DNA of 64,000 bases from Bacteroidetes bacterium HGW-Bacteroidetes-6. GTDB lineage: Bacteria; Bacteroidota; Bacteroidia; Bacteroidales; DTU049. The stretch spans positions 28,920 to 92,919 of the forward strand of contig PHDB01000022.1 in NCBI GenBank assembly GCA_002842495.1, read 5' to 3'. This document shows, one piece after another, positions 40,518 through 49,038 of this stretch (position 1 is the first letter of the stretch; every line of letters begins with the position of its first letter). Under the pieces are notes generated by a model. The model made no database searches. It had not been told where the DNA came from and saw only the letters and a list, made by a program, of their open reading frames with translations. The position numbers were made by a program, and so were the translations under genes.

Positions 40518-41606
40518 TTACAAACTTGCATTATTTACTATATGATTGATATTCAACTTAAGCGAAAACACATGCGAATACAGTGCAACACTCACATCGC
40601 CCAAATCGGTCATTGCGTAATCGATTGAAAGGATATTTTTAATATTGATGCCGATACCCATATTGGGTTGAAGAGTTGTCACTTTTTTTCCATCAAAATT
40701 GGTTTCTTGCTGAATATTACCAATTCCGCCACGCAAATAGGCGAAACTCTTGTAGCCAAGTTCAAAACCAAAATGTGGATCAACGCTTATTGGATCAGAT
40801 TTTATAAGCACATTGCGTTTCCCATCAAAAGTAACATCGAGACCAACTTCGGGATAAATGTTGAAACTTTTTGATATTGTGAATGTACGACCTGCGCCCA
40901 ACAACAATCTTGGCAATGTAAGTTCAAGACTATTCTCAGGAATTTCGTTGCCGGTAAGTGTAAATATTTCGCGGGTACGATCGTCGAGCGTAAACGACCA
41001 AGCATTGAAAGTTGAAGTCACATCACGCAAAACAGCTCCAAATTTCCAGTCTTTCGTTGTGTATTGCGCCCCAGCATCGAGACCAAAGCCCCAGCTTCCA
41101 CCAAAATCACCTACTTTACGACGAATAATTTTTACATTTCCGCCAATGAGTAAGCCTTTCAATGGCATTTTTCGTGAGTAGCTAACAATAAAAGCATTAT
41201 CAACAGCGCTAAAAGTGGTAATCCTGTCGTAATCAATATTACCCTGAGCATCAATCAGGTCTGTTGTATTGGGAATATCATCAACCCCAAAACGAATGTA
41301 CGAAAATCCTATGGCCGATGAATCGCTGGTTACAGCTGCGAGAGATATGTTATCGTATTTGGCTATGCCTGCAAAATACTCCGAGTGCATCAAAAACAAT
41401 TGCCTTTCGGCTGGTGTAAGCACCAATCCTGCCGGATTCCAATAGCCAGCCGAACCATCGCCCACCGAGGCTATAACACTGTTCGACATCCCCAATGCAC
41501 GGGCACCAACACCAATAGCCAAAAATTCATTGGAATATTTAGGCGCTTGCGAAAAAGCAAATACCGAAACCAGATTGAGAACCAATAACAAAAATATTTT
41601 TTTCAT
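40518..41606 (-). CDS. porV: T9SS outer-membrane protein PorV (PorV/PorQ family)
   Basis: A 362-residue beta-barrel of the FadL-like PorV/PorQ family: signal peptide (MKKIFLLLVLNLVSVFAFSQ), then the family motif EFLAIGVGARALGMSNSVIA and DGSAGYWNPAGL. PorV shuttles T9SS cargo from the translocon to PorU. Adjacency to porU, with six bases between stop and the porU ATG, favours PorV over PorQ. It is intact even though porU is interrupted. Confidence 0.85.
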   Translation of the reverse strand: MKKIFLLLVLNLVSVFAFSQAPKYSNEFLAIGVGARALGMSNSVIASVGDGSAGYWNPAGLVLTPAERQLFLMHSEYFAGIAKYDNISLAAVTSDSSAIGFSYIRFGVDDIPNTTDLIDAQGNIDYDRITTFSAVDNAFIVSYSRKMPLKGLLIGGNVKIIRRKVGDFGGSWGFGLDAGAQYTTKDWKFGAVLRDVTSTFNAWSFTLDDRTREIFTLTGNEIPENSLELTLPRLLLGAGRTFTISKSFNIYPEVGLDVTFDGKRNVLIKSDPISVDPHFGFELGYKSFAYLRGGIGNIQQETNFDGKKVTTLQPNMGIGINIKNILSIDYAMTDLGDVSVALYSHVFSLKLNINHIVNNASL

Positions 41607-41641
41607 AAACGAGATTGCTACAATTTGAATGCATTAACGGT

Positions 41642-41649
41642 CAAAAGTA
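41642..41649 (-). promoter_or_regulatory. −7 element of porV-porU
   Basis: TACTTTTG on the minus strand, 36 bases before the porV ATG. No clear −33 element. Confidence 0.45.
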
Positions 41650-41812
41650 AAAAAAAGTACGCCTCGATTGTAAGTTTTATTCAGAATTCTTTAATTAATT
41701 TAACAATCGAAGGTCACTGAGTCCGGTTTCAGCTCTAGCACCATACTAATTCATTCTCCAGCCAATAGCCATCTCCTCTGAAAATACCGTAAACTGACTG
41801 AAATCCACCACC

Positions 41813-41855
41813 AACTAATTGATTAGTTGCGCAACTAATGTTTTAGTTACATTTG
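41813..41855 (+). promoter_or_regulatory. BlaI operator overlapping the promoter of the regulator gene
   Basis: Two overlapping perfect palindromes, AACTAAT-TG-ATTAGTT (41813-41828) and ATTAGTTGCGCAACTAAT (41822-41839), are built from ACTAAT half-sites; a further partial site follows. The −7 element TACATTTG is at 41848-41855, and TTG at 41827-41829 could be the −33, so the operator covers the polymerase site. BlaI/MecI repressors bind dyads of similar size. Confidence 0.7.
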
Positions 41856-41873
41856 TTTCATCAAAACCAAAAT

Positions 41874-42254
41874 ATGAATAAGGAACTAACAAAAGCAGAA
41901 GAACAGGTAATGGAACACCTATGGGAATTAGAAGAAGCCTTTGTGAAAGAAATAGTTGAACGCATGGAAGAACCAAGACCAGCCTATACAACCATTTCCA
42001 CAATTATCCGGATTCTGGAAAAAAAAGAAATTGTAGCGCATAAAACCTATGGAAATACACACAAGTATTTTCCATTGATTTCTAAAGCAGAATATTCCGA
42101 ATACTGCACCCGAAATTTGATCCGAAGACATTTTGAAGGCTCTTTAGGAAATCTGGTTTCGTTCTTCACTTCGAAAAACAATCTCAGTCTTGGAGAGCTG
42201 GAAGAAATTCAGCAACTCATCAATGACGAAATAAACCAAAAGAAACAATCATGA
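41874..42254 (+). CDS. BlaI/MecI/CopY-family repressor
   Basis: A 126-residue winged-helix repressor starting MNKELTKAEEQVMEHLWELE; the ATG at 41874 is chosen over a TTG seven codons upstream. The recognition region RPAYTTISTIIRILEKKEIV is characteristic. The C-terminal dimerisation region includes the place where the partner protease usually cleaves. It probably represses its own operon through the dyads just upstream, and it overlaps the next gene by four bases. Confidence 0.9.
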   Translation: MNKELTKAEEQVMEHLWELEEAFVKEIVERMEEPRPAYTTISTIIRILEKKEIVAHKTYGNTHKYFPLISKAEYSEYCTRNLIRRHFEGSLGNLVSFFTSKNNLSLGELEEIQQLINDEINQKKQS

Positions 42255-43489
42255 GTGCCGAGACTTACCTATTAAAATCTTATGTAGTGCTGTTGATTTT
42301 GGGCGGCATATATTGGCTGATATTGCGAAGCCGTATTTCGATATCGGCATCGCGAAGTTGGTTGCTGCTGAGTTTTGCTGCTTCTTTGACAGTTCCTTTC
42401 TTAAATTTTCAAGCTATAACAACAACTTCTTCTACAATTGCGGCACTCATTTTACCCGAGTTGATTGTTGACCCCAATACGGGTACAGCTTCGTCGATTT
42501 TAGATTTTTACATCTTACTAAGAGTTGTCTTCACGAGTGTTTCAGGCATTTTTCTGTTCCAATTTATTTTCAGCATTATCCGAATTGCTTTCCTATATCT
42601 GAAGCATCCAACAAACCACATAGGAAGCAACATAGTTGTTTCGCTCGATGAAAACAAACAAGCATTTTCGTTTTTCAGATTGCTGTTTATTCCAAAAGAC
42701 ATGTCGCAAAACGAAATAGTTCTGCATGAAGAACAGCACGCACGTTTGTGGCATTCAGCCGATATTGTTTTCGTTCGGTTGGCACGACTTCTATTTTGGG
42801 CTCACCCACTCTTCTGGCTACTCGAACGCGAATTAACTCATATTCACGAATATCAGGCCGACCGAGCTGTTTTGCGTCGGGGTGTAAACACACAAAACTA
42901 TATGCAATTACTGCTCAACATTACCATGGGCAACACTTCGGGGCTTCCCGTAAATCAGTTTTCGAAATCCATAATCAAAAAACGAATAATCATGATGAAA
43001 CAAAACAAAACTTTCCGATTAATAAGCCTCCGCTGGCTTATAGCATTACCAACAGCATTACTGGCAATCTGGCTGGTGGGTTGTCAGTCGAAATCGACTG
43101 ACGACAAAAGCAAAAACGACGATTCAACAACCTCAAAGACAGTCACTACAAGCGATGTATCGGATAACAATTCCGAAGTTTTCGATAAAGTAGAAAAAGC
43201 TCCCGAATATCCGGGCGGACAGGAAGCCATGGGGCAGTTTTTTTCGAAAACGGTAAAATATCCCGCAGTGGCCCGCGAAAATGGAGTTCAGGGAACTGTT
43301 TATGTAGATTTTGTTGTTGACAAAAGTGGAAAAGTGACCAACCCAAGCGTAATTCAATCGGTTTCGTCAGAGCTTGACGCTGAAGCACTCCGAGTAGTAG
43401 GCCTCATGCCAAAATGGACGCCTGGCGAACAAGATGGGAAAACTGTATCGGTAAAAATGACTTTGCCGGTGAAGTTTAAGCTACAGTAA
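42251..43489 (+). CDS. BlaR1-like M56 metallopeptidase with TonB C-terminal domain
   Basis: A 412-residue membrane protein. Four hydrophobic segments surround the M56 zinc site HEEQH (H159, E160, H163) with a third ligand at E200 (HEYQAD). After another hydrophobic stretch (261-277) and a Ser/Asp/Lys linker comes a TonB-type C-terminal domain (about 310-412; EYPGGQEAMGQFF, YPAVARENGVQGTVYVDFVV). It takes the place of the penicillin-binding sensor of BlaR1, so the signal is not necessarily a beta-lactam. It is expected to sense an envelope signal and cleave the BlaI-like repressor encoded just before it. Confidence 0.88.
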   Translation: MSAETYLLKSYVVLLILGGIYWLILRSRISISASRSWLLLSFAASLTVPFLNFQAITTTSSTIAALILPELIVDPNTGTASSILDFYILLRVVFTSVSGIFLFQFIFSIIRIAFLYLKHPTNHIGSNIVVSLDENKQAFSFFRLLFIPKDMSQNEIVLHEEQHARLWHSADIVFVRLARLLFWAHPLFWLLERELTHIHEYQADRAVLRRGVNTQNYMQLLLNITMGNTSGLPVNQFSKSIIKKRIIMMKQNKTFRLISLRWLIALPTALLAIWLVGCQSKSTDDKSKNDDSTTSKTVTTSDVSDNNSEVFDKVEKAPEYPGGQEAMGQFFSKTVKYPAVARENGVQGTVYVDFVVDKSGKVTNPSVIQSVSSELDAEALRVVGLMPKWTPGEQDGKTVSVKMTLPVKFKLQ

Positions 43490-43506
43490 ATAACCATTCT
43501 GTATTA

Positions 43507-44667
43507 ATGAAAGTATCTGCATTTATCGTTTCACTCGTTCTGATGCTGGTTTTATCTGCAAGCGGCCCGGCATGCGTACCACAAACCGATACTACGCAGC
43601 ACCGCTATACATCAGAGCAGTTGGACTGTCTTCTTAAAAAGCCGGTTTGTCTCGAAGGCTTCCGTCCTAATCAATCGGGTCCGCTCAGCAGAATTGACGA
43701 AAAAGAAGGAGATGTCCCCGACAGCACATTCTCCGTTGAACATATTGTTGTTCCCAGCGGCGACATTTTCATCAACGGATGGCTTTATCTGCCGGAAGGC
43801 AACAGTAAATGTCCACTGATTATTATCACCAATGGCGGAGGAAATAACCCCCAACGTATCCGTTCTCTACCGGACTGGCTGGCTCCGATACTCGCTCATT
43901 GTGGCATTGCAGCATTTGTCCACGACAAGCGCGGTACCGGAGAGTCCGGGGGGATTTTCCGCGAAACGACCTACGAAAATTATATTACCGACGCAGGAAA
44001 CTGCGCCATGTTTCTCGCTGGTCACGACAGAATTGATCCTGATAAAATCGGAATAGCAGGAGGGAGTGAAGGCGGTAGAATTGCGGTGCTTGCAGCATCA
44101 AGATACCCGGTATTCAGTTTTGTTATTAGCTATGCCGGTACAGTTGTCAGTGCTGTCGACGACCGTATATATGCCCAGAAAGGGTGGCTTGATTCATTTA
44201 ATCTAAACGATACCGCATTTGCTGAAATATTTAGTCTGCATGAACAATCTATAAGAGCCTGGGCAAGCAATGATCCGGAAAAACACCAAAAAGTGAACGA
44301 AAGAATTTTTGAATTGAGAAACATCTACAACAATGAAATTCTCCCCTATACAAAGGAAGAAATGGATAGTCTTTCCGATTTTGATATGGTTCTGCCGACA
44401 TGGAATTCGCTAGGTTACAATTATCTGGACGAATTGGAGCACTTCAACAAGAAGTGGCTCGCCATTTTCGGCGAAAACGATATTGTGGTACCCACGCAAG
44501 CCAGCATCATCAACATTGAACACTACATGACCCTTAATAATAATGAACAATATTGGATTGCGGTTCTTCCCGACTGCGGTCACGCACCCGTCAGCAACAC
44601 CACCAAACAACTCATCAGAATAGACAACCTGATCATCAACTGGATACAATCCAATATAATGCAATAA
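43507..44667 (+). CDS. Secreted alpha/beta hydrolase
   Basis: A 386-residue protein with a signal peptide (hydrophobic 4-18) and an alpha/beta-hydrolase fold: oxyanion-region LIIITNGGGNNPQR, HDKRGTGESGG, nucleophile elbow GIAGGSEGGR (Ser187) and a C-terminal catalytic His in LPDCGHAPV. It resembles dienelactone-hydrolase/peptidase S9-like esterases; the substrate is unknown. It begins 17 bases after the M56 gene and may be regulated by the BlaI-like repressor. Confidence 0.8.
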   Translation: MKVSAFIVSLVLMLVLSASGPACVPQTDTTQHRYTSEQLDCLLKKPVCLEGFRPNQSGPLSRIDEKEGDVPDSTFSVEHIVVPSGDIFINGWLYLPEGNSKCPLIIITNGGGNNPQRIRSLPDWLAPILAHCGIAAFVHDKRGTGESGGIFRETTYENYITDAGNCAMFLAGHDRIDPDKIGIAGGSEGGRIAVLAASRYPVFSFVISYAGTVVSAVDDRIYAQKGWLDSFNLNDTAFAEIFSLHEQSIRAWASNDPEKHQKVNERIFELRNIYNNEILPYTKEEMDSLSDFDMVLPTWNSLGYNYLDELEHFNKKWLAIFGENDIVVPTQASIINIEHYMTLNNNEQYWIAVLPDCGHAPVSNTTKQLIRIDNLIINWIQSNIMQ

Positions 44668-44691
44668 TTACCCGTTTCAAAAACCTGTAGC

Positions 44692-45561
44692 ATGAAAAAA
44701 ATATATCTGATCTTGTTTTTGCCCCTTCTTGTTCCTCAGGTAAGAATTTCTGACGAATTTCCCGTCGAAAAGCACTGCAGTATCACCTACATTGCCAACG
44801 ACGGATTTCTGATTGATACCGGGAAGAACAAAATTCTGATCGATGCCCTGTTTGGAAACATTGACGGGAATTGGTGTGAACAACCCTCTGATTCCATTTG
44901 CAAACTGATGCTGAACGGAATTTCACCTTTCGACAATATCAACCTGGTGTTGATCTCACACCGACATGCAGACCATTTCAGCGCACCAATGGTTATCACT
45001 TTCTTAAAAAACAACATAAAGACCAGTCTTATTTGTCCCCGACAGGTCAATGAATTACTACAGCAACAAACAGGCTACAATTCCGTTGCATCCAGAATCA
45101 TCTCCATCGATCCCGGGAAGAGCCCGGATACCTTGTTATCGATCAACAATACAGCCATTCGTGTTATGAAATTTTCACATGGTAAATTTATGATCGCCGA
45201 CAGCATTACAGGAGAGCTTATCAATATTCATGAGGACGTAGAAAACATAGGATTCATAATCCATTCCGAAGGTTTTGCCCTTTTTCATTCTGGCGACAAT
45301 ACTTCGGTTGACCCGGACGATTACCTCCTGTACAATATTAAAAATACCGCCATTGATATTGCTTTCTTTGATAAGATGTTCATAAGACAGGAAGGGATGC
45401 ATATAGTGAATACACAGATAGCTCCGGCAAACATGGTTTTCATGCATATCGGGCCTGAACAAACCGAACTTCTCAGATCTGTTACGGTCGGCATTCCGGA
45501 GATATTTATCTTTACCAAATCAACAGAAACCCGGATTTACCACTCCGGTATCAGCGAATAG
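44692..45561 (+). CDS. MBL-fold metallohydrolase, exported
   Basis: A 289-residue protein with a short signal-like N-terminus (KKIYLILFLPLLVP). The metallo-beta-lactamase motif SHRHADHF gives H90, H92, D94 and H95; a further metal ligand Asp lies in FHSGDNTS (about 204). Sequence style (DTGKNKILIDALFGN) is closer to UlaG/beta-lactamase-like hydrolases than to true class B beta-lactamases. It follows the alpha/beta hydrolase by 24 bases. It ends directly against the convergent cobalamin adenosyltransferase gene. Confidence 0.8.
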   Translation: MKKIYLILFLPLLVPQVRISDEFPVEKHCSITYIANDGFLIDTGKNKILIDALFGNIDGNWCEQPSDSICKLMLNGISPFDNINLVLISHRHADHFSAPMVITFLKNNIKTSLICPRQVNELLQQQTGYNSVASRIISIDPGKSPDTLLSINNTAIRVMKFSHGKFMIADSITGELINIHEDVENIGFIIHSEGFALFHSGDNTSVDPDDYLLYNIKNTAIDIAFFDKMFIRQEGMHIVNTQIAPANMVFMHIGPEQTELLRSVTVGIPEIFIFTKSTETRIYHSGISE

Positions 45562-46134
45562 TTATTCTCTATCAGGAGAAGCTATCCACGGCACATCTTC
45601 TGCACCATAGATATGGGAAAGCTTTCTGGCCAGCACAAAAAAATAATCACTCAGGCGGTTGATGTATTTGAGAATTTCGACATCGACAGGTTCGGTTTCG
45701 TGAAGTCGCAAAATATTGCGCTCTGCTCTGCGGCAAACGGTACGGCAAATATGCGCCAAACTAGCCAGTTTGTTTCCGGCAGGAAGAATAAAATGTGTTA
45801 GTTCGGGCAAATTTACGTTTAACCGATCTATTTCGAGTTCAACAGTCCTGGTATCAGAGGCTATGATATCGGGAAAAAACTTTTTGTCTGCTGCTTCAGG
45901 ATCAACCGCAAGATGCGATTCAATCAAAAAAAGTTTATTTAAAATACCAAAAAGAAATACTTTGTTTTCTGAATCCTCAACCTGATCGTATAAATGGCCA
46001 ACAAACGAATTTAATTCATCAACAAGTCCATACGATTCGACACGTATATAGCTTTTAGAAACAATTTTACCACCAATGAGTGCCGTAGTTCCGCTATCGC
46101 CTTTTCGTGTATAAATTTTCCAGTCTTTACTCAT
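45562..46134 (-). CDS. ATP:cob(I)alamin adenosyltransferase, PduO type
   Basis: A 190-residue protein that makes adenosylcobalamin from cob(I)alamin and ATP. Signatures: the ATP-binding TRKGDSGTTALIGG (9-22), YGLVDELNSFVG, and the C-terminal RRAERN and YINRLSDYFFVLAR. Length matches the family. It suggests use of B12-dependent mutases or similar enzymes. The stop faces the MBL-fold gene with no spacing. Confidence 0.95.
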   Translation of the reverse strand: MSKDWKIYTRKGDSGTTALIGGKIVSKSYIRVESYGLVDELNSFVGHLYDQVEDSENKVFLFGILNKLFLIESHLAVDPEAADKKFFPDIIASDTRTVELEIDRLNVNLPELTHFILPAGNKLASLAHICRTVCRRAERNILRLHETEPVDVEILKYINRLSDYFFVLARKLSHIYGAEDVPWIASPDRE

Positions 46135-46152
46135 GATTGCATTTTCATGATT

Positions 46153-46884
46153 TTATTCAACGTCTTGCAATGTGTCCAGAATTTCCTGATAACGGGTAAT
46201 ATTCTGATTTACTTCATCGGTTTCTATCAAGCCGTCGCGCAATCGAATAATCCGATGAGCATAACGGGCAATATCTTCTTCGTGGGTAACAACAATTATG
46301 GTATTTCCTTTGCGGTGCAACTCGTCGAAAAGCCCCATGATTTCAACCGAAGTACGTGTGTCGAGATTTCCGGTTGGTTCATCAGCCAAGATAATTGAAG
46401 GATTGTTTACCAATGCCCGTGCAACTGCCACCCTCTGACGTTGACCACCTGAAAGTTCGTTGGGTTTGTGGGTCATACGGTCGCTAAGACCGACATCGGT
46501 AAGCGCTTTTTCGGCTATTTGAATTCTTTCGTCTTTGCGATAGCCGGCATAAATGAGTGGCAATGCAACATTATCGAGAGCAGTATAACGTGGTAAAAGA
46601 TTAAACGTTTGAAAAACAAACCCAATCTCCTTGTTGCGGATTTCAGCAAGGCGGTTGTCGTCGAGTTCGCTTACATCCTGATTATTGAGAATGTATGAGC
46701 CACCTGTCGGCGTATCGAGACATCCAAGCAAATTCATCAAAGTCGATTTTCCCGAACCGGAAGGCCCCATGAGTGCCAGATATTCACCTTTCATTACTGT
46801 AAACGACACACTGTTGAGAGCTTTCACGAGTACTGTTCCGACTGTATAATGCCGGCTGATATTTTCCAGCCTTATAATTTCCAT
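46153..46884 (-). CDS. ABC transporter ATP-binding protein (LolD/MacB type)
   Basis: A 243-residue ATPase: Walker [10 protein letters not shown] (40-48), Q-loop, signature [15 protein letters not shown], Walker [13 protein letters not shown] and the H-loop VVTHEED. Sequence style is that of the MacB/LolD group, which partners MacB/FtsX-like permeases. No permease gene adjoins it here. It ends 18 bases before the start of the cobalamin adenosyltransferase gene on the same strand. Confidence 0.93.
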   Translation of the reverse strand: MEIIRLENISRHYTVGTVLVKALNSVSFTVMKGEYLALMGPSGSGKSTLMNLLGCLDTPTGGSYILNNQDVSELDDNRLAEIRNKEIGFVFQTFNLLPRYTALDNVALPLIYAGYRKDERIQIAEKALTDVGLSDRMTHKPNELSGGQRQRVAVARALVNNPSIILADEPTGNLDTRTSVEIMGLFDELHRKGNTIIVVTHEEDIARYAHRIIRLRDGLIETDEVNQNITRYQEILDTLQDVE

Positions 46885-46901
46885 TCTGATATTATTTTGT
46901 A

Positions 46902-46909
46902 CAAAGCTA
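46902..46909 (-). promoter_or_regulatory. −7 element of the ABC ATPase gene
   Basis: TAGCTTTG on the minus strand, 17 bases before the ATG at 46884; fits TAnnTTTG. No −33 element identified. Confidence 0.45.
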
Positions 46910-47079
46910 AGAAGAATTTTGATTGTTTAAGCTTGAACAATCACAAACATAAATCTTTGTAATGCTATATATCAATATCTATCTGTTTATTTCTGCATAA
47001 AAACGCCAAAGCCTAGTTCAACCTTCAGAATATTCGCGGTTAGCAATAAAAAACAGTATTGAAAGAAAAAGGCAGATAC

Positions 47080-47856
47080 TTAAATCCTTAACTTCAGAAC
47101 TTCGGGCGACAAATCGGGATTGCGAACCAACAGACCAAAATAAAAAAAGTCAAGTTTCACCTGAAAATCAGCATGACTCTTAAGTTCCTGCCAGCATTGA
47201 AACATATCTTTTGAATAGTAAATATCATCAATAACCACCAAAGCTTTTTCAGCCAATGCCGGCTGCAACATTTCGAGATAATCGAGCGTTGGTCTGCGAC
47301 TGTGATGACCATCAATAAATACCATCCCAAACTTTTCGCCGCTTTTCGCGAGTTCGGGAACAACATCGGCAAAGCGACCGATGATTATTTCTGTATTGCT
47401 GTCAAAGCTTAGTGTTTCTTTTGAGTAAGCTGCAATTTCGGCAACGCCTTCAACGGTAATAATCTTCCTGTTGGCATTGGCAAAACGAATGGCCATGGTG
47501 GTTGTTCCAAAAGCTGTTCCCAATTCAAGAATACTTCCTTCATTGACATATGCTGCTACTTCAGCAATTGCCACCGCCTGCCTGCATGGCTTGGATGTGC
47601 GACTAAAAACTTCTTTAACAGTCGATTGAACTCGTCCACCACGCGAACCCGGATCGTCGAATTCCAAAGCAGATTTGTTGCCCGCTAGTTGCCGACGTCG
47701 GTTGCGAATAATCATTTTCTTGTCGCACGACAAAGTATTCTGATCTTTAATGGCTCGGTAAAGCGAGTACAACCACGGACTGTGAACTTTCTTCGGACCC
47801 GATGCCGAAAAAAAATGCTTTATTCGTTCTTTAACAAGAAACAGAATATTACTCAC
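47080..47856 (-). CDS. Class I SAM-dependent methyltransferase
   Basis: A 258-residue protein with the Rossmann motif SILELGTAFGTTTMA (about 108-122), an acidic motif II in IITVEGVAE, and FGMVFIDGHHSRRPT then ALVVIDDIYYS, typical of O-methyltransferase-3-like enzymes. The start is GTG at 47856, overlapping the end of the DAHP synthase gene by eight bases, so the two are translated together. The substrate is unknown. Confidence 0.85.
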   Translation of the reverse strand: MSNILFLVKERIKHFFSASGPKKVHSPWLYSLYRAIKDQNTLSCDKKMIIRNRRRQLAGNKSALEFDDPGSRGGRVQSTVKEVFSRTSKPCRQAVAIAEVAAYVNEGSILELGTAFGTTTMAIRFANANRKIITVEGVAEIAAYSKETLSFDSNTEIIIGRFADVVPELAKSGEKFGMVFIDGHHSRRPTLDYLEMLQPALAEKALVVIDDIYYSKDMFQCWQELKSHADFQVKLDFFYFGLLVRNPDLSPEVLKLRI

Positions 47857-48928
47857 TGGTCTGGATTTTATCTTTGTCTGCCGGAGCAGATAAATTCATA
47901 ATTTCGAGCTGAATACGCAACGATTCGTCGTGAATTACTTTCAACAATTCCTCCACAAAATTGCTATCGAGTCCCAGGTGATTGGCTTTTTGCAGACGCG
48001 ATTCAACCACATTTTGCCAACGACTGGTTTGCATGATAGTCATCCCAGCATTGCGTTTGCTCTGCCCCATTCGCTTCACAATCGATGCGCGTTGGGCAAG
48101 AATTTTCAACAATTTTTCGTCGGCTTCATCAATTTCGCTACGCAGTTCTTCGATACTCATATCGGGAATGACTGCGCCTTCGCGGGCACAAAGTTGTTTC
48201 AATATAGTCAAAAACTGCGCGGGAACAATTTGCTGTGCTGCATCCGACAATGCATTGAGCGGTTCGGTATGAACTTCCACCATCAAACCATCGGCTTCCA
48301 TTTCGAGTGCTTGCTGTGCCAATGTACCAACATAGGCAGCTTTGCCGGCCATATGACTGGGGTCAGCAATCATTTGGAGTTCGGGAAACTGACGTTTCAT
48401 TTCCGACATCAGCGCCCAAAGCGGCTCGTTGCGGTAAACGCTTTGTTCATAAACCGAAAAACCACGATGAATGAGTGCTTCCACTCTCACGCCTTTTTTC
48501 AGGAGACGTTCTGTTGCCCCCGTCCACAAACGCAAATCGGGTACCAGTGGATTTTTTACCATCACACGGATGGAAGTTCCCTGCAATGCTTCTGCCAATT
48601 CCTGCACGCTGAAAGGATCGGTAACAGTGCGCGCTCCAATCCAAATCACGTCGATTCCTGCTTTCAAACAAGCTTGTGCATGTGCGGCAGTAGCGGCTTC
48701 GGTGGCAACCGAAAAGCCAAATTGTTGTTTTACAGCATTCAGATATTTCAGGCCTTCGTTTCCGGGACCTTCGTACATTCCACTGAGGGTACGGGGTTTC
48801 CACACACCAGCGCGAAACACATCTACCAAACCGCTATCGGCCAATTGTGCGGCAACCGAAAGGCAGAGTTGCTCTGACTCGGCACTGCAGGGACCGGCAA
48901 TTATGGTTTTGAAACACGCAGTGGACAT
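47849..48928 (-). CDS. Bifunctional DAHP synthase/chorismate mutase
   Basis: A 359-residue fusion. Residues 1-260 are a type Ib (KDO8P synthase-like) 3-deoxy-7-phosphoheptulonate synthase: AGPCSAES (11-18), FRAGVWKPRT, MVKNPLVPD and IADPSHMAGK. Residues 270-345 are an AroQ-type chorismate mutase (LRSEIDEADEKLLKILAQRA; VESRLQKANHLGLD). It catalyses the first shikimate step and the branch to phenylalanine and tyrosine; the mutase domain often confers feedback control by prephenate. A −7 element is at 48945-48952. Confidence 0.95.
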   Translation of the reverse strand: MSTACFKTIIAGPCSAESEQLCLSVAAQLADSGLVDVFRAGVWKPRTLSGMYEGPGNEGLKYLNAVKQQFGFSVATEAATAAHAQACLKAGIDVIWIGARTVTDPFSVQELAEALQGTSIRVMVKNPLVPDLRLWTGATERLLKKGVRVEALIHRGFSVYEQSVYRNEPLWALMSEMKRQFPELQMIADPSHMAGKAAYVGTLAQQALEMEADGLMVEVHTEPLNALSDAAQQIVPAQFLTILKQLCAREGAVIPDMSIEELRSEIDEADEKLLKILAQRASIVKRMGQSKRNAGMTIMQTSRWQNVVESRLQKANHLGLDSNFVEELLKVIHDESLRIQLEIMNLSAPADKDKIQTSE

Positions 48929-48944
48929 GAGATGGAAATTTTGG

Positions 48945-48952
48945 CAAAGGTA
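48945..48952 (-). promoter_or_regulatory. −7 element of the DAHP synthase gene
   Basis: TACCTTTG on the minus strand, 17 bases before the ATG at 48928. The −33 region falls at the edge of the GATGAGGCG repeats and has no clear TTG. Confidence 0.5.
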
Positions 48953-48968
48953 GGAATAAAGTAATAAT

Positions 48969-49031
48969 GTGATGAGGCGCTATAAGGCGATGAGGCGTTG
49001 ATGCGTAAATGCGATGAAGCGATGAGGTAAT
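48969..49031. repeat. Imperfect GCGATGAGG repeats
   Basis: GATGAGGCG occurs twice exactly and GATGAGG/GATGAAGCG several more times within about 60 bases of intergenic DNA. The composition differs from its surroundings. Function unknown. Confidence 0.6.
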
Positions 49032-49038
49032 GCTAGTT

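Noticed and set aside
43507..45561. True class B beta-lactamase in the BlaI-linked cluster
   Set aside because: The HxHxDH motif is shared by all MBL-fold enzymes, and the remaining sequence is closer to UlaG-like hydrolases.
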